64,000 nt of DNA from the NCBI GenBank assembly GCA_021770095.1, contig JAETRQ010000002.1, forward strand, positions 117,347-181,346. Reading direction: 5' to 3'. The position numbers and the translations under genes were made by a program. The notes under the pieces were generated by a model. The model did no database searches. It saw nothing but the letters and a program-made list of their open reading frames with translations, and was not told the DNA's origin. The DNA comes from Eubacteriaceae bacterium (lineage in GTDB: Bacteria; Bacillota; Clostridia; Oscillospirales; Acutalibacteraceae). Shown piece by piece: positions 19,697 through 29,744 of this stretch; position 1 is the first letter of the stretch, and each line of letters opens with the position of its first letter.

Positions 19697-20389
19697 TTGA
19701 AAAAAATATTTATAATTATCTTATCATTTATTTTAACATTTGTCACTTGCTTTGCTGTAAATACAATCGGCAAAGAAACAAAAACTGCTAATTATTCATT
19801 AAAAAATAACAGAGTTAATCTTGTTATTGATGCAGGCCATGGTGGTATAGATGCCGGTACAATAGGTGTTGACTCTGCAAAGGAAAAGGATATAAATCTG
19901 AGCATAGCATTAAAATTATACGATTTCGCTATGGTAACCGGAATACCGTCACTGATGATACGTGATGGGGATTATCTTTATTATCGTGATGGGGATAATA
20001 AGAAAAAATCCGATTTATATAACAGAATGGATTATATTAACAGCATACCAAACAGCACTCTTATTTCAATACATCAAAATCACTTTGAAGATGAAAGAGA
20101 ATGGGGGATGCAGGTTTGGTATTCTCCCAATGATGATAAGAGTAAGAGTATTGCTGATAATATACTGAATATAACAAAAGAAAACCTGCAAAAAGATAAC
20201 GAGAGACTCAACAAGCAATCAGATAACAGTTATTATTTGTTATATAAAGCGCAGGTTCCGTCCGTGATGGTAGAATGCGGATTTATGAGCAATGCGGCTG
20301 AAAATAAAAAATTGCAGGATAATAAATATCAGAATGACTTAGCATATTCAATTATGCTCGGGTTTAGCAGATATTTAACAGAGGATTAA
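19697..20389 (+). CDS. cwlD: N-acetylmuramoyl-L-alanine amidase, CwlD-like
   Basis: This Amidase_3 zinc enzyme cleaves the stem peptide from muramic acid; CwlD does this in the spore cortex as the first step to muramic-delta-lactam. The protein (about 230 residues) has an N-terminal signal/anchor segment. Its zinc and catalytic elements are LVIDAGHGGIDAGT (His), EKDINLSIALKL (Glu), SIHQNHF (His) and PSVMVECGFMSN (catalytic Glu). Starts at TTG 19685, GTG 19688 and TTG 19697 are all in frame; GGTG six bases before 19697 favours the last. The promoter looks vegetative (sigma A), unlike the sporulation-specific cwlD of B. subtilis, so a general amidase role is possible. radA follows after 3 bp. 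Confidence 0.85.
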   Translation: MKKIFIIILSFILTFVTCFAVNTIGKETKTANYSLKNNRVNLVIDAGHGGIDAGTIGVDSAKEKDINLSIALKLYDFAMVTGIPSLMIRDGDYLYYRDGDNKKKSDLYNRMDYINSIPNSTLISIHQNHFEDEREWGMQVWYSPNDDKSKSIADNILNITKENLQKDNERLNKQSDNSYYLLYKAQVPSVMVECGFMSNAAENKKLQDNKYQNDLAYSIMLGFSRYLTED

Positions 20390-20392
20390 TAT

Positions 20393-21763
20393 ATGGCAAA
20401 ATTGAAACCTATATATATTTGCAGTGAGTGCGGATATGAATCACCAAAATGGTTTGGTAAATGCCCGGGATGCAATCAGTGGAATACAATGAATGAAGAA
20501 TTACCGAACAGTACACCCTTATCATCAGTATCCAAAGGGAATTCCGCTGTAACACAAGTAATGCAGTTGAATGAAATTAAAGAAGATGTCGAAAAAAGAA
20601 TTACTACCGGTAATAAGGAATTTGACAGAGTTCTCGGCGGTGGTATTGTTATCGGCAGCCTTGTGCTCATCAGCGGAGATCCGGGTATTGGTAAGTCAAC
20701 AATATTGCTCCAGATTTGTCAGCACCTTGGTAAAAATCATAAAGTATTATATGTCAGCGGTGAAGAATCGGCAAATCAGATAAAAATGAGAGCAAACAGG
20801 CTGAAAATTGATACTGATAAACTGTTTTTACTAACACAGACAGATGTTTCTGTTATTGTTGAAACAATTCGGATAGAGAAACCTGATATTGTAATCATTG
20901 ATTCTATACAAACAATGGTGTATGAAGAAATCAGTTCGTCTGCCGGCTCTGTAACACAGGTCAGAGAATGCACAAATATCTTTATGCATACTGCAAAGGG
21001 AATGGGGATACCGATAATTGTTGTTGGGCATGTCAATAAGGACGGTGCCATTGCAGGTCCAAAAGTACTTGAGCATATTGTTGATACGGTTTTATATTTT
21101 GAAGGAGAAAAGAATTACTCCTATCGAATTCTTAGAGGGGTAAAGAACAGATTCGGCTCAACAAATGAGATTGGCGTATTCGAAATGACAGGCTCAGGAC
21201 TGCGGGAAGTTGAAAATCCATCACTTATGATGATTTCAGGACGTCCTAAAAACACTTCAGGAACGTGTGTTGCATGTATTATGGAAGGCACCAGACCAAT
21301 ATTGGCAGAAGTTCAGGGACTGGTCTGTGCAACCGGATTTGGAACTCCACGACGAATGAGCACCGGATTTGACTATAATCGTATGAGCATGTTGCTGGCT
21401 GTGCTTGAAAAACGGGCAGGATATTTTTTCAATAATATGGATGCTTATATTAATGTTATCGGCGGTATGAAACTTGATGAACCTGCAGCAGACTTAACCG
21501 TTTCACTTGCATTAGTATCTTCATTAAAAGATAAAGCAGTTGATGATAATGTTCTTGCTTTTGGCGAAGTAGGACTTGCAGGGGAAATAAGAGCAGTCAG
21601 TAATTGTGAACAAAGACTTTTTGAGGCGTACAGACTTGGTTTTGAAAGATGTATAATACCATTTCATAATTATAAATCACTTCCAAAAGAAATTAAAGTG
21701 AATATGGATGTTGTACCGGTCAGAAACATAAGAGAAGCTTTTTCCGCTTTGGTTGAAGAATAA
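20393..21763 (+). CDS. radA: DNA repair protein RadA
   Basis: RadA (Sms) is a RecA-like, hexameric DNA branch-migration helicase that works with RecA in recombination. The 456-residue protein shows the N-terminal zinc finger CSECGYESPKWFGKCPGC, Walker A SGDPGIGKST (about residue 98), the RadA signature RILRGVKNRFGSTNEIGVF, and a C-terminal Lon-protease-like domain (MDAYINVIGGMKLDEPAADL). It is three bases downstream of cwlD and shares its promoter; a strong terminator follows. Confidence 0.96.
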   Translation: MAKLKPIYICSECGYESPKWFGKCPGCNQWNTMNEELPNSTPLSSVSKGNSAVTQVMQLNEIKEDVEKRITTGNKEFDRVLGGGIVIGSLVLISGDPGIGKSTILLQICQHLGKNHKVLYVSGEESANQIKMRANRLKIDTDKLFLLTQTDVSVIVETIRIEKPDIVIIDSIQTMVYEEISSSAGSVTQVRECTNIFMHTAKGMGIPIIVVGHVNKDGAIAGPKVLEHIVDTVLYFEGEKNYSYRILRGVKNRFGSTNEIGVFEMTGSGLREVENPSLMMISGRPKNTSGTCVACIMEGTRPILAEVQGLVCATGFGTPRRMSTGFDYNRMSMLLAVLEKRAGYFFNNMDAYINVIGGMKLDEPAADLTVSLALVSSLKDKAVDDNVLAFGEVGLAGEIRAVSNCEQRLFEAYRLGFERCIIPFHNYKSLPKEIKVNMDVVPVRNIREAFSALVEE

Positions 21764-21776
21764 ATGTATTTGAAAG

Positions 21777-21803
21777 GGAGCAGTCTATCTGCTCCTTATT
21801 TTT
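21777..21803 (+). terminator. radA terminator
   Basis: GGAGCAG (21777-21783), a 5-base loop and CTGCTCC (21789-21795) are followed by TTATTTTTA. Confidence 0.9.
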
Positions 21804-21807
21804 ATAT

Positions 21808-21836
21808 TTGACAAGACGAAAAATTTTTGCTACAAT
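21808..21836 (+). promoter_or_regulatory. Sigma-A promoter of the Xer recombinase gene
   Basis: TTGACA (21808-21813), a 17-bp spacer and TACAAT (21831-21836). The start of transcription would fall inside the palindrome at 21836-21861, and the leader before the gene would be about 210 bases. Confidence 0.85.
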
Positions 21837-21861
21837 TATACAAAATTAATATTTTGTATAA
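21836..21861 (+). promoter_or_regulatory. Perfect 26-bp palindrome overlapping the xer transcription start
   Basis: TTATACAAAAT (21836-21846) and ATTTTGTATAA (21851-21861) are perfect 11-bp inverted arms around TAAT. It begins on the last base of the -10 box, the usual place for a repressor operator. The rest of the leader to 22055 holds a second weaker dyad (AAATGAT/ATCATTT at 21963-21982) and no convincing gene. Confidence 0.65.
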
Positions 21862-22055
21862 TAAAGGGGAGTTGAAATTAAATAAAAGGAGAAATTTTCA
21901 TATTTACTATATAACTATGAATCAGTAAGTTTTCCTTGTTTAACAGCTTTTCAGATTTTTTGAAATGATTAATATATCATTTGAAATTTTCTATTAATTA
22001 AATTAAATGAAAAAAATATTGTTCCGTTAAATAAAATTAATCAAAGGAGTCTTAT

Positions 22056-23030
22056 ATGAAAAAAGAAGAATTTTGCCATTTACCACAGCTTGTTCAGCAA
22101 TATCTTATATATATCGAAGCAATCAAAGGTCACAGTGAATTATCCGTGCTTGAATATGCTTCTGATCTGAGGACTTTTTTCAGATTCCTTGCAAAGGAAA
22201 AAGGTCTTTGTTCACGGAATACAGCGGATGAAGAAATTGATTTGTCCCCTATTGATTTAACTTTTATACAGAGTGTAAATTTAACAGATGCATATCAATT
22301 CCTTATATATTGTAAAAATGTACGAAAAAACAATGAGACAACACGTGCAAGACGAGTTGTTGCAATCCGTCGGTTTTACAATTATTTATCAGAAAATTTA
22401 GGGTTAATTGAGAAAAATCCAATGAAAAGCCTTGATGCACCAAAAACAAAAAAATCTCTTCCAAAGTATTTAACCCTGGAAGAGGCAGAAAAATTTTTAT
22501 CTGTTATTGATGGTAAATATAAGGAGCGTGATTATGCTATTGCTACTTTATTTCTCAACTGCGGCATGCGACTGAGCGAACTTGTTTCAATCAATTATAA
22601 TGATATTAAAGATGATGGTTCACTTACTATTATAGGTAAAGGTAATAAAGAAAGAATCGTATATCTCAATCAGGCATGCATTGATGCGGTAATCGCATAT
22701 ATGAAAGTCAGACCGCGCGACGGAGTCAAGGATAAGGCTTTATTCCTGAGTTCAAGAAATCAAAGAATAAGCCCGAAAACGGTTCAACATATTGTCTATT
22801 CTTATCTTGATAAAGCAGGATTCGGAGATCGCGGGCTATCGGTTCATAAATTGAGGCATACTGCCGCAACACTTATGTATCAGCACGGAAATGTTGATTT
22901 ATTGCTTTTAAAGGAAATATTGGGGCATGAGAATTTGGGAACAACAGAGATATACACACATATCAGTGATGATGCTACCAAAAAGGCAATCGAATCCAAT
23001 CCCCTCTCGAAAGAAAAATCTAAATGGTAA
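22056..23030 (+). CDS. Tyrosine recombinase, XerC/XerD family
   Basis: This 324-residue site-specific recombinase probably resolves chromosome dimers at dif. It has an N-terminal core-binding domain (about residues 8-115) and a catalytic domain with all active-site residues: Arg in NCGMRLSEL (about 172), Lys in IIGKGNKERIV, HKLRH (about 263-267), His in LGHENLGTTEIYTHIS, and the nucleophilic Tyr in the same stretch (about 300). The ribosome binding site is AAAGGAGTC. It could also be a stand-alone integrase, but no element surrounds it. The convergent spoIIM-like gene fits the B. subtilis neighbourhood of spoIIM and xerD. The 3' ends overlap by 11 bp. Confidence 0.88.
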   Translation: MKKEEFCHLPQLVQQYLIYIEAIKGHSELSVLEYASDLRTFFRFLAKEKGLCSRNTADEEIDLSPIDLTFIQSVNLTDAYQFLIYCKNVRKNNETTRARRVVAIRRFYNYLSENLGLIEKNPMKSLDAPKTKKSLPKYLTLEEAEKFLSVIDGKYKERDYAIATLFLNCGMRLSELVSINYNDIKDDGSLTIIGKGNKERIVYLNQACIDAVIAYMKVRPRDGVKDKALFLSSRNQRISPKTVQHIVYSYLDKAGFGDRGLSVHKLRHTAATLMYQHGNVDLLLLKEILGHENLGTTEIYTHISDDATKKAIESNPLSKEKSKW

Positions 23031-23655
23031 CAACTGAACAAAGTAAATTTGTCAGGCAGGCTTCCGTGAGCGAAGTTATAGCAATAAAGAGTGCAAGCAG
23101 AAGATATTTTTTTACAGATGGTTTTACATCAAAATCATCTGTATTTTCTTTTTTTGTCATTTTTAAAAGCTTTTTTGATAAATCTGCACTGATTTGAATT
23201 GTATAAGATATTATTGTTATGAACATTGCAGCAAACGGAATCAGCATAATTAATGCATAACCGACACCTTTAACCTGATAGTTTATAAAAAAGTATGCAC
23301 ACTTTACTCCTGTGGCTATTCCTATTATTGTGGGTATAATATTAACTATCGGATAACCGATTAAACAAAAACCAAGAAACATTACAACCAGAAAAACAGA
23401 GAAATATATGCAAAAATTGCTTGCAAATATACTTAATATACTATGTTCTGCAGGTTTAATAAGGTTATTTATACTTTCAAGCGGAACAATTTTATAAAAA
23501 TAAGATCCAAGAAACAGACCAAACAGATAAAACAGTGCTGTATATATTGTTGCTTTGTATTCTTCAAAATTAAATTCAAATTTCTTTTTGTCCGCTTCTT
23601 CAAATGTATTTTTATTATCATCTTCGAAGTTATTCGGAATTAAATCTTCCTGCAT
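23020..23655 (-). CDS. SpoIIM-like integral membrane protein
   Basis: This 211-residue protein has a charged N-terminal tail of about 30 residues and then five or so membrane segments. Loops and spacing resemble SpoIIM/DUF95: a long extracellular loop after the first segment, then FLGFCLIGYPIVNIIPTIIGIATG. SpoIIM is part of the SpoIIDMP machine that remodels septal peptidoglycan during engulfment. The assignment rests on overall pattern and on the nearby xer gene. It is last in the minus-strand yajC transcript, 4 bp after the TIGR04086 gene. Confidence 0.65.
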   Translation of the reverse strand: MQEDLIPNNFEDDNKNTFEEADKKKFEFNFEEYKATIYTALFYLFGLFLGSYFYKIVPLESINNLIKPAEHSILSIFASNFCIYFSVFLVVMFLGFCLIGYPIVNIIPTIIGIATGVKCAYFFINYQVKGVGYALIMLIPFAAMFITIISYTIQISADLSKKLLKMTKKENTDDFDVKPSVKKYLLLALFIAITSLTEACLTNLLCSVVTI

Positions 23656-23659
23656 TTTT

Positions 23660-24049
23660 TCACCTTGATTTTTTTCCTGATTTTATCAGAGCAACAATTA
23701 CAGCACTGATAAGTATTCCGGCAATTTTAATTATTATTACGAATGAACTGGTTCTATGAAAACAAAAATTAATAACGCTCAAAGCAAGCAGCGGAAGAAC
23801 TGAGATTAAAGATAAAGTTAAATAATTATTTTTAAATCCACCGGTGCTGATTGCTGAAATAAGGATTGCGGACAATATACTTATTCCGGCTGCCACGTAT
23901 GGCAGAATATCTATACTTATATCAAGTTTGAGAACTGCAAATGATGATATTGCACTAAATAAAAACAAACTCAAAACAGTTGATACCACTATTCTGACAG
24001 CATATTTAATGAATAGCGGTTTTGTGTTGCTAGAAGTAATTTTAGGCAT
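23660..24049 (-). CDS. TIGR04086/YrzE-like small membrane protein
   Basis: This 129-residue protein has four predicted membrane segments and very little outside them, the pattern of the TIGR04086 family, which is often found next to yajC in Clostridia. No function is established. Its only ribosome binding site (GGAGGG, eight bases before the ATG) lies in the 3' arm of a 14-bp hairpin, so translation is probably controlled or coupled. The family assignment is by pattern and context. Confidence 0.7.
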   Translation of the reverse strand: MPKITSSNTKPLFIKYAVRIVVSTVLSLFLFSAISSFAVLKLDISIDILPYVAAGISILSAILISAISTGGFKNNYLTLSLISVLPLLALSVINFCFHRTSSFVIIIKIAGILISAVIVALIKSGKKSR

Positions 24050-24054
24050 AAATA

Positions 24055-24087
24055 AATCCCTCCGAATAAATTATATTCAGAGGGATT
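24055..24087 (-). promoter_or_regulatory. Hairpin sequestering the ribosome binding site after yajC
   Basis: In the minus-strand transcript, AATCCCTCTGAATA and TATTCGGAGGGATT pair over 14 bp (one G-U) with a 5-base loop. The GGAGGG Shine-Dalgarno of the TIGR04086 gene is wholly inside the 3' arm. Only TATTTATG follows, so it is a poor terminator. Confidence 0.7.
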
Positions 24088-24107
24088 CGGTTTTAGCACT
24101 TAAAGAA

Positions 24108-24545
24108 TTAATCTTCTTTTTTACCTTTAGTTTCGTCAATAACTTCTTTCTTTGACTTTTTCTCAGCTTTCTTTGCCTTAGCAGCCTCTCTTGCTGCCTC
24201 AACTTCTTTCTGATGCTGTTCTGCTTTTGTTTTATTTGTATTAATTGCCCAGCGTTCTATCTTCATCTTATTTCTGTCTGAACCGGTTTCAATAATAAGA
24301 TCATTTTCTTTAATGGTTACGACTCTTCCGATTATACCGCCGATAGTGACGATTTCATCACCGATTTCAAGTGAAGAACGCATTTCCTGTTCCTCTTTTT
24401 GTTTCTTCTTTTGCGGGCGGATAGTAAGGAAATAAAAAGCAACCATAAATACACCGAGAAGAATCACCATAGTATATGGGCTGCTGGCAGCACCTGATTC
24501 TCCGGATTGAGCGGCTGATTGTGCGAATAATAAAAATGAATTCAT
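24108..24545 (-). CDS. yajC: Preprotein translocase accessory subunit YajC
   Basis: YajC is a small Sec accessory membrane protein associated with SecDF-YidC. The 145-residue protein has one membrane segment (about residues 27-46) followed by the family signature FYFLTIRPQKKKQKEEQEM and GDEIVTIGGIIGRVV. It then has a long lysine/glutamate-rich tail of about 50 residues, longer than in E. coli (110 aa). It has its own sigma-A promoter and a strong AGGAGG site. tgt lies 67 bp upstream on the same strand, a conserved pairing. Confidence 0.95.
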   Translation of the reverse strand: MNSFLLFAQSAAQSGESGAASSPYTMVILLGVFMVAFYFLTIRPQKKKQKEEQEMRSSLEIGDEIVTIGGIIGRVVTIKENDLIIETGSDRNKMKIERWAINTNKTKAEQHQKEVEAAREAAKAKKAEKKSKKEVIDETKGKKED

Positions 24546-24575
24546 AAGATTGTCCTCCTAAATTATGTAAATAAT

Positions 24576-24604
24576 ATTATATTTGAAAATGGATTAATTT
24601 GCAA
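24576..24604 (-). promoter_or_regulatory. Sigma-A promoter of yajC
   Basis: On the minus strand, TTGCAA (24604-24599), 17 bp and TATAAT (24581-24576), about 30 bp before the gene and after the tgt stop. Confidence 0.8.
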
Positions 24605-24612
24605 TACTTTTT

Positions 24613-26531
<1,919 letters not shown>

Positions 26532-26542
26532 TTTGCTACCTC

Positions 26543-27571
26543 TTAATCTTCAATAAACATTGCATCGCCAAAGGAGAAAAAGCGATATTTTTCCTCGACT
26601 GCTGTTTTATATGCATTCATAACATTGTCGTAACCTGCAAAGGCAGAAATGAGCATAATCAGTGTGCTCTCAGGCAGGTGAAAGTTTGTTACCAGTGCAT
26701 CCATACATTTGAAATCATAACCCGGATAAATAAAAATACTTGTATCGCCTTCGTCAGCACAAATGCAGTTATTTTTTGAAGCAACCGATTCAACAGTGCG
26801 GCAGCTGGTTGTACCGACACAAATAACTCGTTTCCCCTGTCTATGGGTGTCATTGATCAAATCAGCAGTTTCCTGAGGCATAATATAATGTTCTGTATGC
26901 ATAGTATGCTTAGTAACATCATCAACCTTTACAGGTCTGAATGTTCCTAAACCAACATGAAGAGTTACGTAACCGATATGAATGCCTTTTGCTTTTACTT
27001 CTTCAAGCATGGATTCTGTAAAATGCAATCCTGCAGTAGGTGCAGCAGCAGAACCAAGATGCTCACTGTAAACCGTTTGATAGCGCTCTTTATCACTGAG
27101 TTTTTCTTTAATGTACGGCGGCAAAGGCATTTGACCGATTTCATCCAAAACGGCAAAAATGTTTTCTTCACATTTGAATCTGATAATTCTGTTTCCGTCA
27201 TCCAGAATGTTAATCACTTCACATTCAAGTATCCCGTCACCAAAGACGAATTCAGTTCCGATTTTAGCCCTTTTGCCGGGACCGCATAAACATTCCCAAA
27301 CCATATTTTCAATCTGTTTAAGCAAAAGGAATTCCACAACTGCGCCTGTCTCTTTTTTTACGCCATAGATTCTTGCCGGAATAACCCTTGTGTTATTAAG
27401 GATTAAACAGTCACCTTTTTCAAGATAATCTGTTAAATCGCTGAAAATTTTATGTTCGACTTTACCTGTTTTTTTGTTCAGAATCATCAATCGAGATGCA
27501 TTTCTTGGCTCAATCGGTGTCTGTGCAATCAATTCTTCAGGTAAATCATAGTAAAAATCTGAAGTTTTCAT
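26543..27571 (-). CDS. queA: S-adenosylmethionine:tRNA ribosyltransferase-isomerase QueA
   Basis: QueA transfers the ribosyl part of SAM to preQ1-tRNA to make epoxyqueuosine. The protein (342 residues) opens [17 protein letters not shown] and contains [23 protein letters not shown], the central [12 protein letters not shown] and [10 protein letters not shown], and the C-terminal [17 protein letters not shown], all family signatures. I chose ATG 27571 because GGAG lies six bases upstream; an in-frame ATG at 27583 precedes it. It is first in a queA-GNAT-tgt unit, and no preQ1 riboswitch is visible in the short upstream gap. Confidence 0.96.
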   Translation of the reverse strand: MKTSDFYYDLPEELIAQTPIEPRNASRLMILNKKTGKVEHKIFSDLTDYLEKGDCLILNNTRVIPARIYGVKKETGAVVEFLLLKQIENMVWECLCGPGKRAKIGTEFVFGDGILECEVINILDDGNRIIRFKCEENIFAVLDEIGQMPLPPYIKEKLSDKERYQTVYSEHLGSAAAPTAGLHFTESMLEEVKAKGIHIGYVTLHVGLGTFRPVKVDDVTKHTMHTEHYIMPQETADLINDTHRQGKRVICVGTTSCRTVESVASKNNCICADEGDTSIFIYPGYDFKCMDALVTNFHLPESTLIMLISAFAGYDNVMNAYKTAVEEKYRFFSFGDAMFIED

Positions 27572-27592
27572 TATATTCTCCATAATTTATAA

Positions 27593-27622
27593 TTGACATA
27601 TATATATAATAAGTGATATTAT
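27593..27622 (+). promoter_or_regulatory. Sigma-A promoter of asd-dapA-dapB
   Basis: TTGACA (27593-27598), an 18-bp spacer and TATTAT (27617-27622). The leader to asd would be about 85 bases. Confidence 0.75.
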
Positions 27623-27632
27623 ATTGTTTGTA

Positions 27633-27652
27633 TATGAACTGCTGAGTTCATA
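27633..27652 (+). promoter_or_regulatory. 20-bp palindrome in the asd leader
   Basis: TATGAACT and AGTTCATA are perfect 8-bp arms around GCTG, starting about 11 bp past the -10 box. It may be an operator or a short leader hairpin. Confidence 0.5.
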
Positions 27653-27713
27653 CGATAGTATTATATTGCAAACTATCTTGTTTTACAAGGAATTTTTTAA
27701 GGAGACTCAAGTT

Positions 27714-28799
27714 ATGGAAAAAAAGTATAAGGTAGGTATCGTCGGAGCAACAGGTATGGTAGGTCAAAGATTTGCAACTTTGCTCGACGGTCACCCATGG
27801 TTTGACGTAGTATGTCTTGCAGCATCTGCAAGAAGTGCAGGAAAAACATATGAAGAAGCAGTTGGCAAAAAATGGTGTATGGATGTTGAAATTCCTGCTT
27901 CTATGAAAGACATTGTTGTTATGGACGCTACAGGTGACATTGATAAGATTACATCTATGGTTGATTTTGTATTCTGTGCCGTTGATATGAAAAAAGATGA
28001 AATCAAGGCTCTTGAAGAAGAATACGCTAAGCACGAATGCCCCGTTGTTTCAAACAACTCTGCACACAGATTCACACCTGATGTCCCAATGGTTGTGCCT
28101 GAACTCAATGCACATCATATTGACATTATCCCGGCACAGCGCAAAAGACTCGGAACAAAGCGCGGATTTATCGCAGTTAAGTCAAATTGTTCACTGCAGT
28201 CATATGTTCCTGCTATTTTTCCTCTTCACCAGAAATTTGGTGTTAAGAATGTTTTGGTTTGTACATATCAGGCAATTTCAGGTGCAGGAAAAACTTTTGA
28301 AACATGGCCTGAAATGATTGATAATGTTATCCCATACATCGGCGGAGAAGAAGAAAAAAGTGAAAAAGAACCGCTCAAACTTATGGGTACAATTGATGGT
28401 GATGTTATTAAATCTGCCGAAGAACCAAACTTCACTGCTCAATGTATTCGTGTACCGGTCTCAAACGGACATCTCGGTGCCGTATTTGTTGACTTCGAGA
28501 ATAAGCCAACTAAAGAAGAAATGATTGAAATTTGGGATAACTTTGAAGGCAGAGCACAGGAACTCAATCTTCCTTCAGCACCAAAGAAATTTCTTAATTA
28601 CTTTACTGAAGATGACAGACCTCAGATTAAATCTGAAAGAATGCTTGAAAACGGTATGGCTGTTTCTATCGGCAGACTCAGAGAAGATACGCAGTATGAT
28701 TATAAATTTGTTTGTCTTTCTCATAATACACTCAGAGGTGCTGCCGGCGGTGCTGTTCTCCTTGCAGAACTTTTAACTGCTGAAGGCTATATAGACTAA
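27714..28799 (+). CDS. asd: Aspartate-semialdehyde dehydrogenase
   Basis: Asd reduces aspartyl phosphate to aspartate semialdehyde for lysine, diaminopimelate, threonine and methionine. The 361-residue protein starts MEKKYKVGIVGATGMVGQRF with the NADP-binding GATGMVG. The catalytic cysteine is in VKSNCSLQSYVP, the substrate-binding glutamine in YQAISGAGK, and the catalytic histidine region in VPVSNGHLGAVF. The size and motifs resemble the archaeal/fungal-type Asd rather than the short E. coli form. ATG 27714 has a good site (AAGGAGACTC). It heads the asd-dapA-dapB operon. Confidence 0.95.
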   Translation: MEKKYKVGIVGATGMVGQRFATLLDGHPWFDVVCLAASARSAGKTYEEAVGKKWCMDVEIPASMKDIVVMDATGDIDKITSMVDFVFCAVDMKKDEIKALEEEYAKHECPVVSNNSAHRFTPDVPMVVPELNAHHIDIIPAQRKRLGTKRGFIAVKSNCSLQSYVPAIFPLHQKFGVKNVLVCTYQAISGAGKTFETWPEMIDNVIPYIGGEEEKSEKEPLKLMGTIDGDVIKSAEEPNFTAQCIRVPVSNGHLGAVFVDFENKPTKEEMIEIWDNFEGRAQELNLPSAPKKFLNYFTEDDRPQIKSERMLENGMAVSIGRLREDTQYDYKFVCLSHNTLRGAAGGAVLLAELLTAEGYID

Positions 28800-28827
28800 T
28801 TATTAATTAACATAGGAGATATTGATT

Positions 28828-29718
28828 ATGAAAGAACCTATTTTTACCGGTGCAGGAGTTGCAATTATAACACCAATGCACGCTGACGGAAGCGTTAATT
28901 ATGATGAATTCGGAAAATTCATTGACTGGCAGATTGAAAATGGTACTGATGCGATTATTGTTTGCGGTACTACAGGTGAGTCATCAACACTCAAAGTTGT
29001 AGAGCATAATGAAGCAATCAAATGGTGTGTAAAATATGTAAACGGAAGAGTGCCTGTTATTGCAGGTACAGGTTCAAATTCAACTGCGTGTGCTATTGAA
29101 ATCAGTAAAGAAGCCTGTGAAGCAGGTGCCGATGCACTTTTACTTGTAACACCATATTATAACAAAACAAGCCAAAGAGGACTTATTGCACATTATACGG
29201 CTATTCATGATGCAACAAATCTTCCGATTATTCTTTACAATGTTCCTTCAAGAACAGGTCTTAATATTGCACCTGAAACAGCGCTTGAGCTTTCTAAACT
29301 CCCGCGTATTAACGGAATTAAGGAAGCATCAGGTAATCTTGAACAGGTTGCAAAAATTAAAGAACTCTGCGGTGATGAACTTAACATCTGGAGCGGTAAT
29401 GATGATCAGATTTATGATCTTATGGAACTTGGCGGCAAAGGCGTAATCAGTGTTCTTTCAAACATTGCTCCGCAGGAAACACATGACATTGTTGCAAAAT
29501 ATCTTGACGGTGACAAAGACGGCAGTAAAGAACTTATGGATAAGTATATGAAACTTGCAAAAGCCATGTTTGTTGATGTTAATCCTATTCCTGTTAAGGA
29601 AGCAGTAAGCATGATTGGTTTTAATGCAGGCCCTGTTCGTCTTCCTCTTATTGAAATGGATGATAAAAATAAGACTTATGTCAAAGAAACAATGGCTGAA
29701 TACGGATTGATAAAATAA
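28828..29718 (+). CDS. dapA: 4-hydroxy-tetrahydrodipicolinate synthase
   Basis: DapA condenses pyruvate and aspartate semialdehyde at the entry to diaminopimelate and dipicolinate synthesis. The 296-residue TIM-barrel protein has the substrate-binding CGTTGESSTL, the catalytic tyrosine in YNVPSRTG and the Schiff-base lysine in INGIKEASGN. ATG 28828 has TAGGAGAT upstream. It lies 28 bp after asd. In a spore former the product also feeds dipicolinic acid. Confidence 0.97.
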   Translation: MKEPIFTGAGVAIITPMHADGSVNYDEFGKFIDWQIENGTDAIIVCGTTGESSTLKVVEHNEAIKWCVKYVNGRVPVIAGTGSNSTACAIEISKEACEAGADALLLVTPYYNKTSQRGLIAHYTAIHDATNLPIILYNVPSRTGLNIAPETALELSKLPRINGIKEASGNLEQVAKIKELCGDELNIWSGNDDQIYDLMELGGKGVISVLSNIAPQETHDIVAKYLDGDKDGSKELMDKYMKLAKAMFVDVNPIPVKEAVSMIGFNAGPVRLPLIEMDDKNKTYVKETMAEYGLIK

Positions 29719-29744
29719 GATAAATTGTATTAAGGAATTATAAA

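Noticed and set aside
21870..21931. Possible 18-codon leader peptide (TTG start) before the xer gene
   Set aside because: The AGGGGAG site directly abuts the TTG with no spacing, and the peptide has no regulatory codon run. It is too weak to call.
22056..23030. Xer-type recombinase as the integrase of a mobile element
   Set aside because: No attachment-site repeat, phage gene or relaxase lies nearby, and the spoIIM-like neighbour points to the chromosomal xer locus.
27584..27713. preQ1 or lysine riboswitch between queA and asd
   Set aside because: The space is only about 130 bp and shared by two divergent promoters; neither riboswitch fold can be drawn there.
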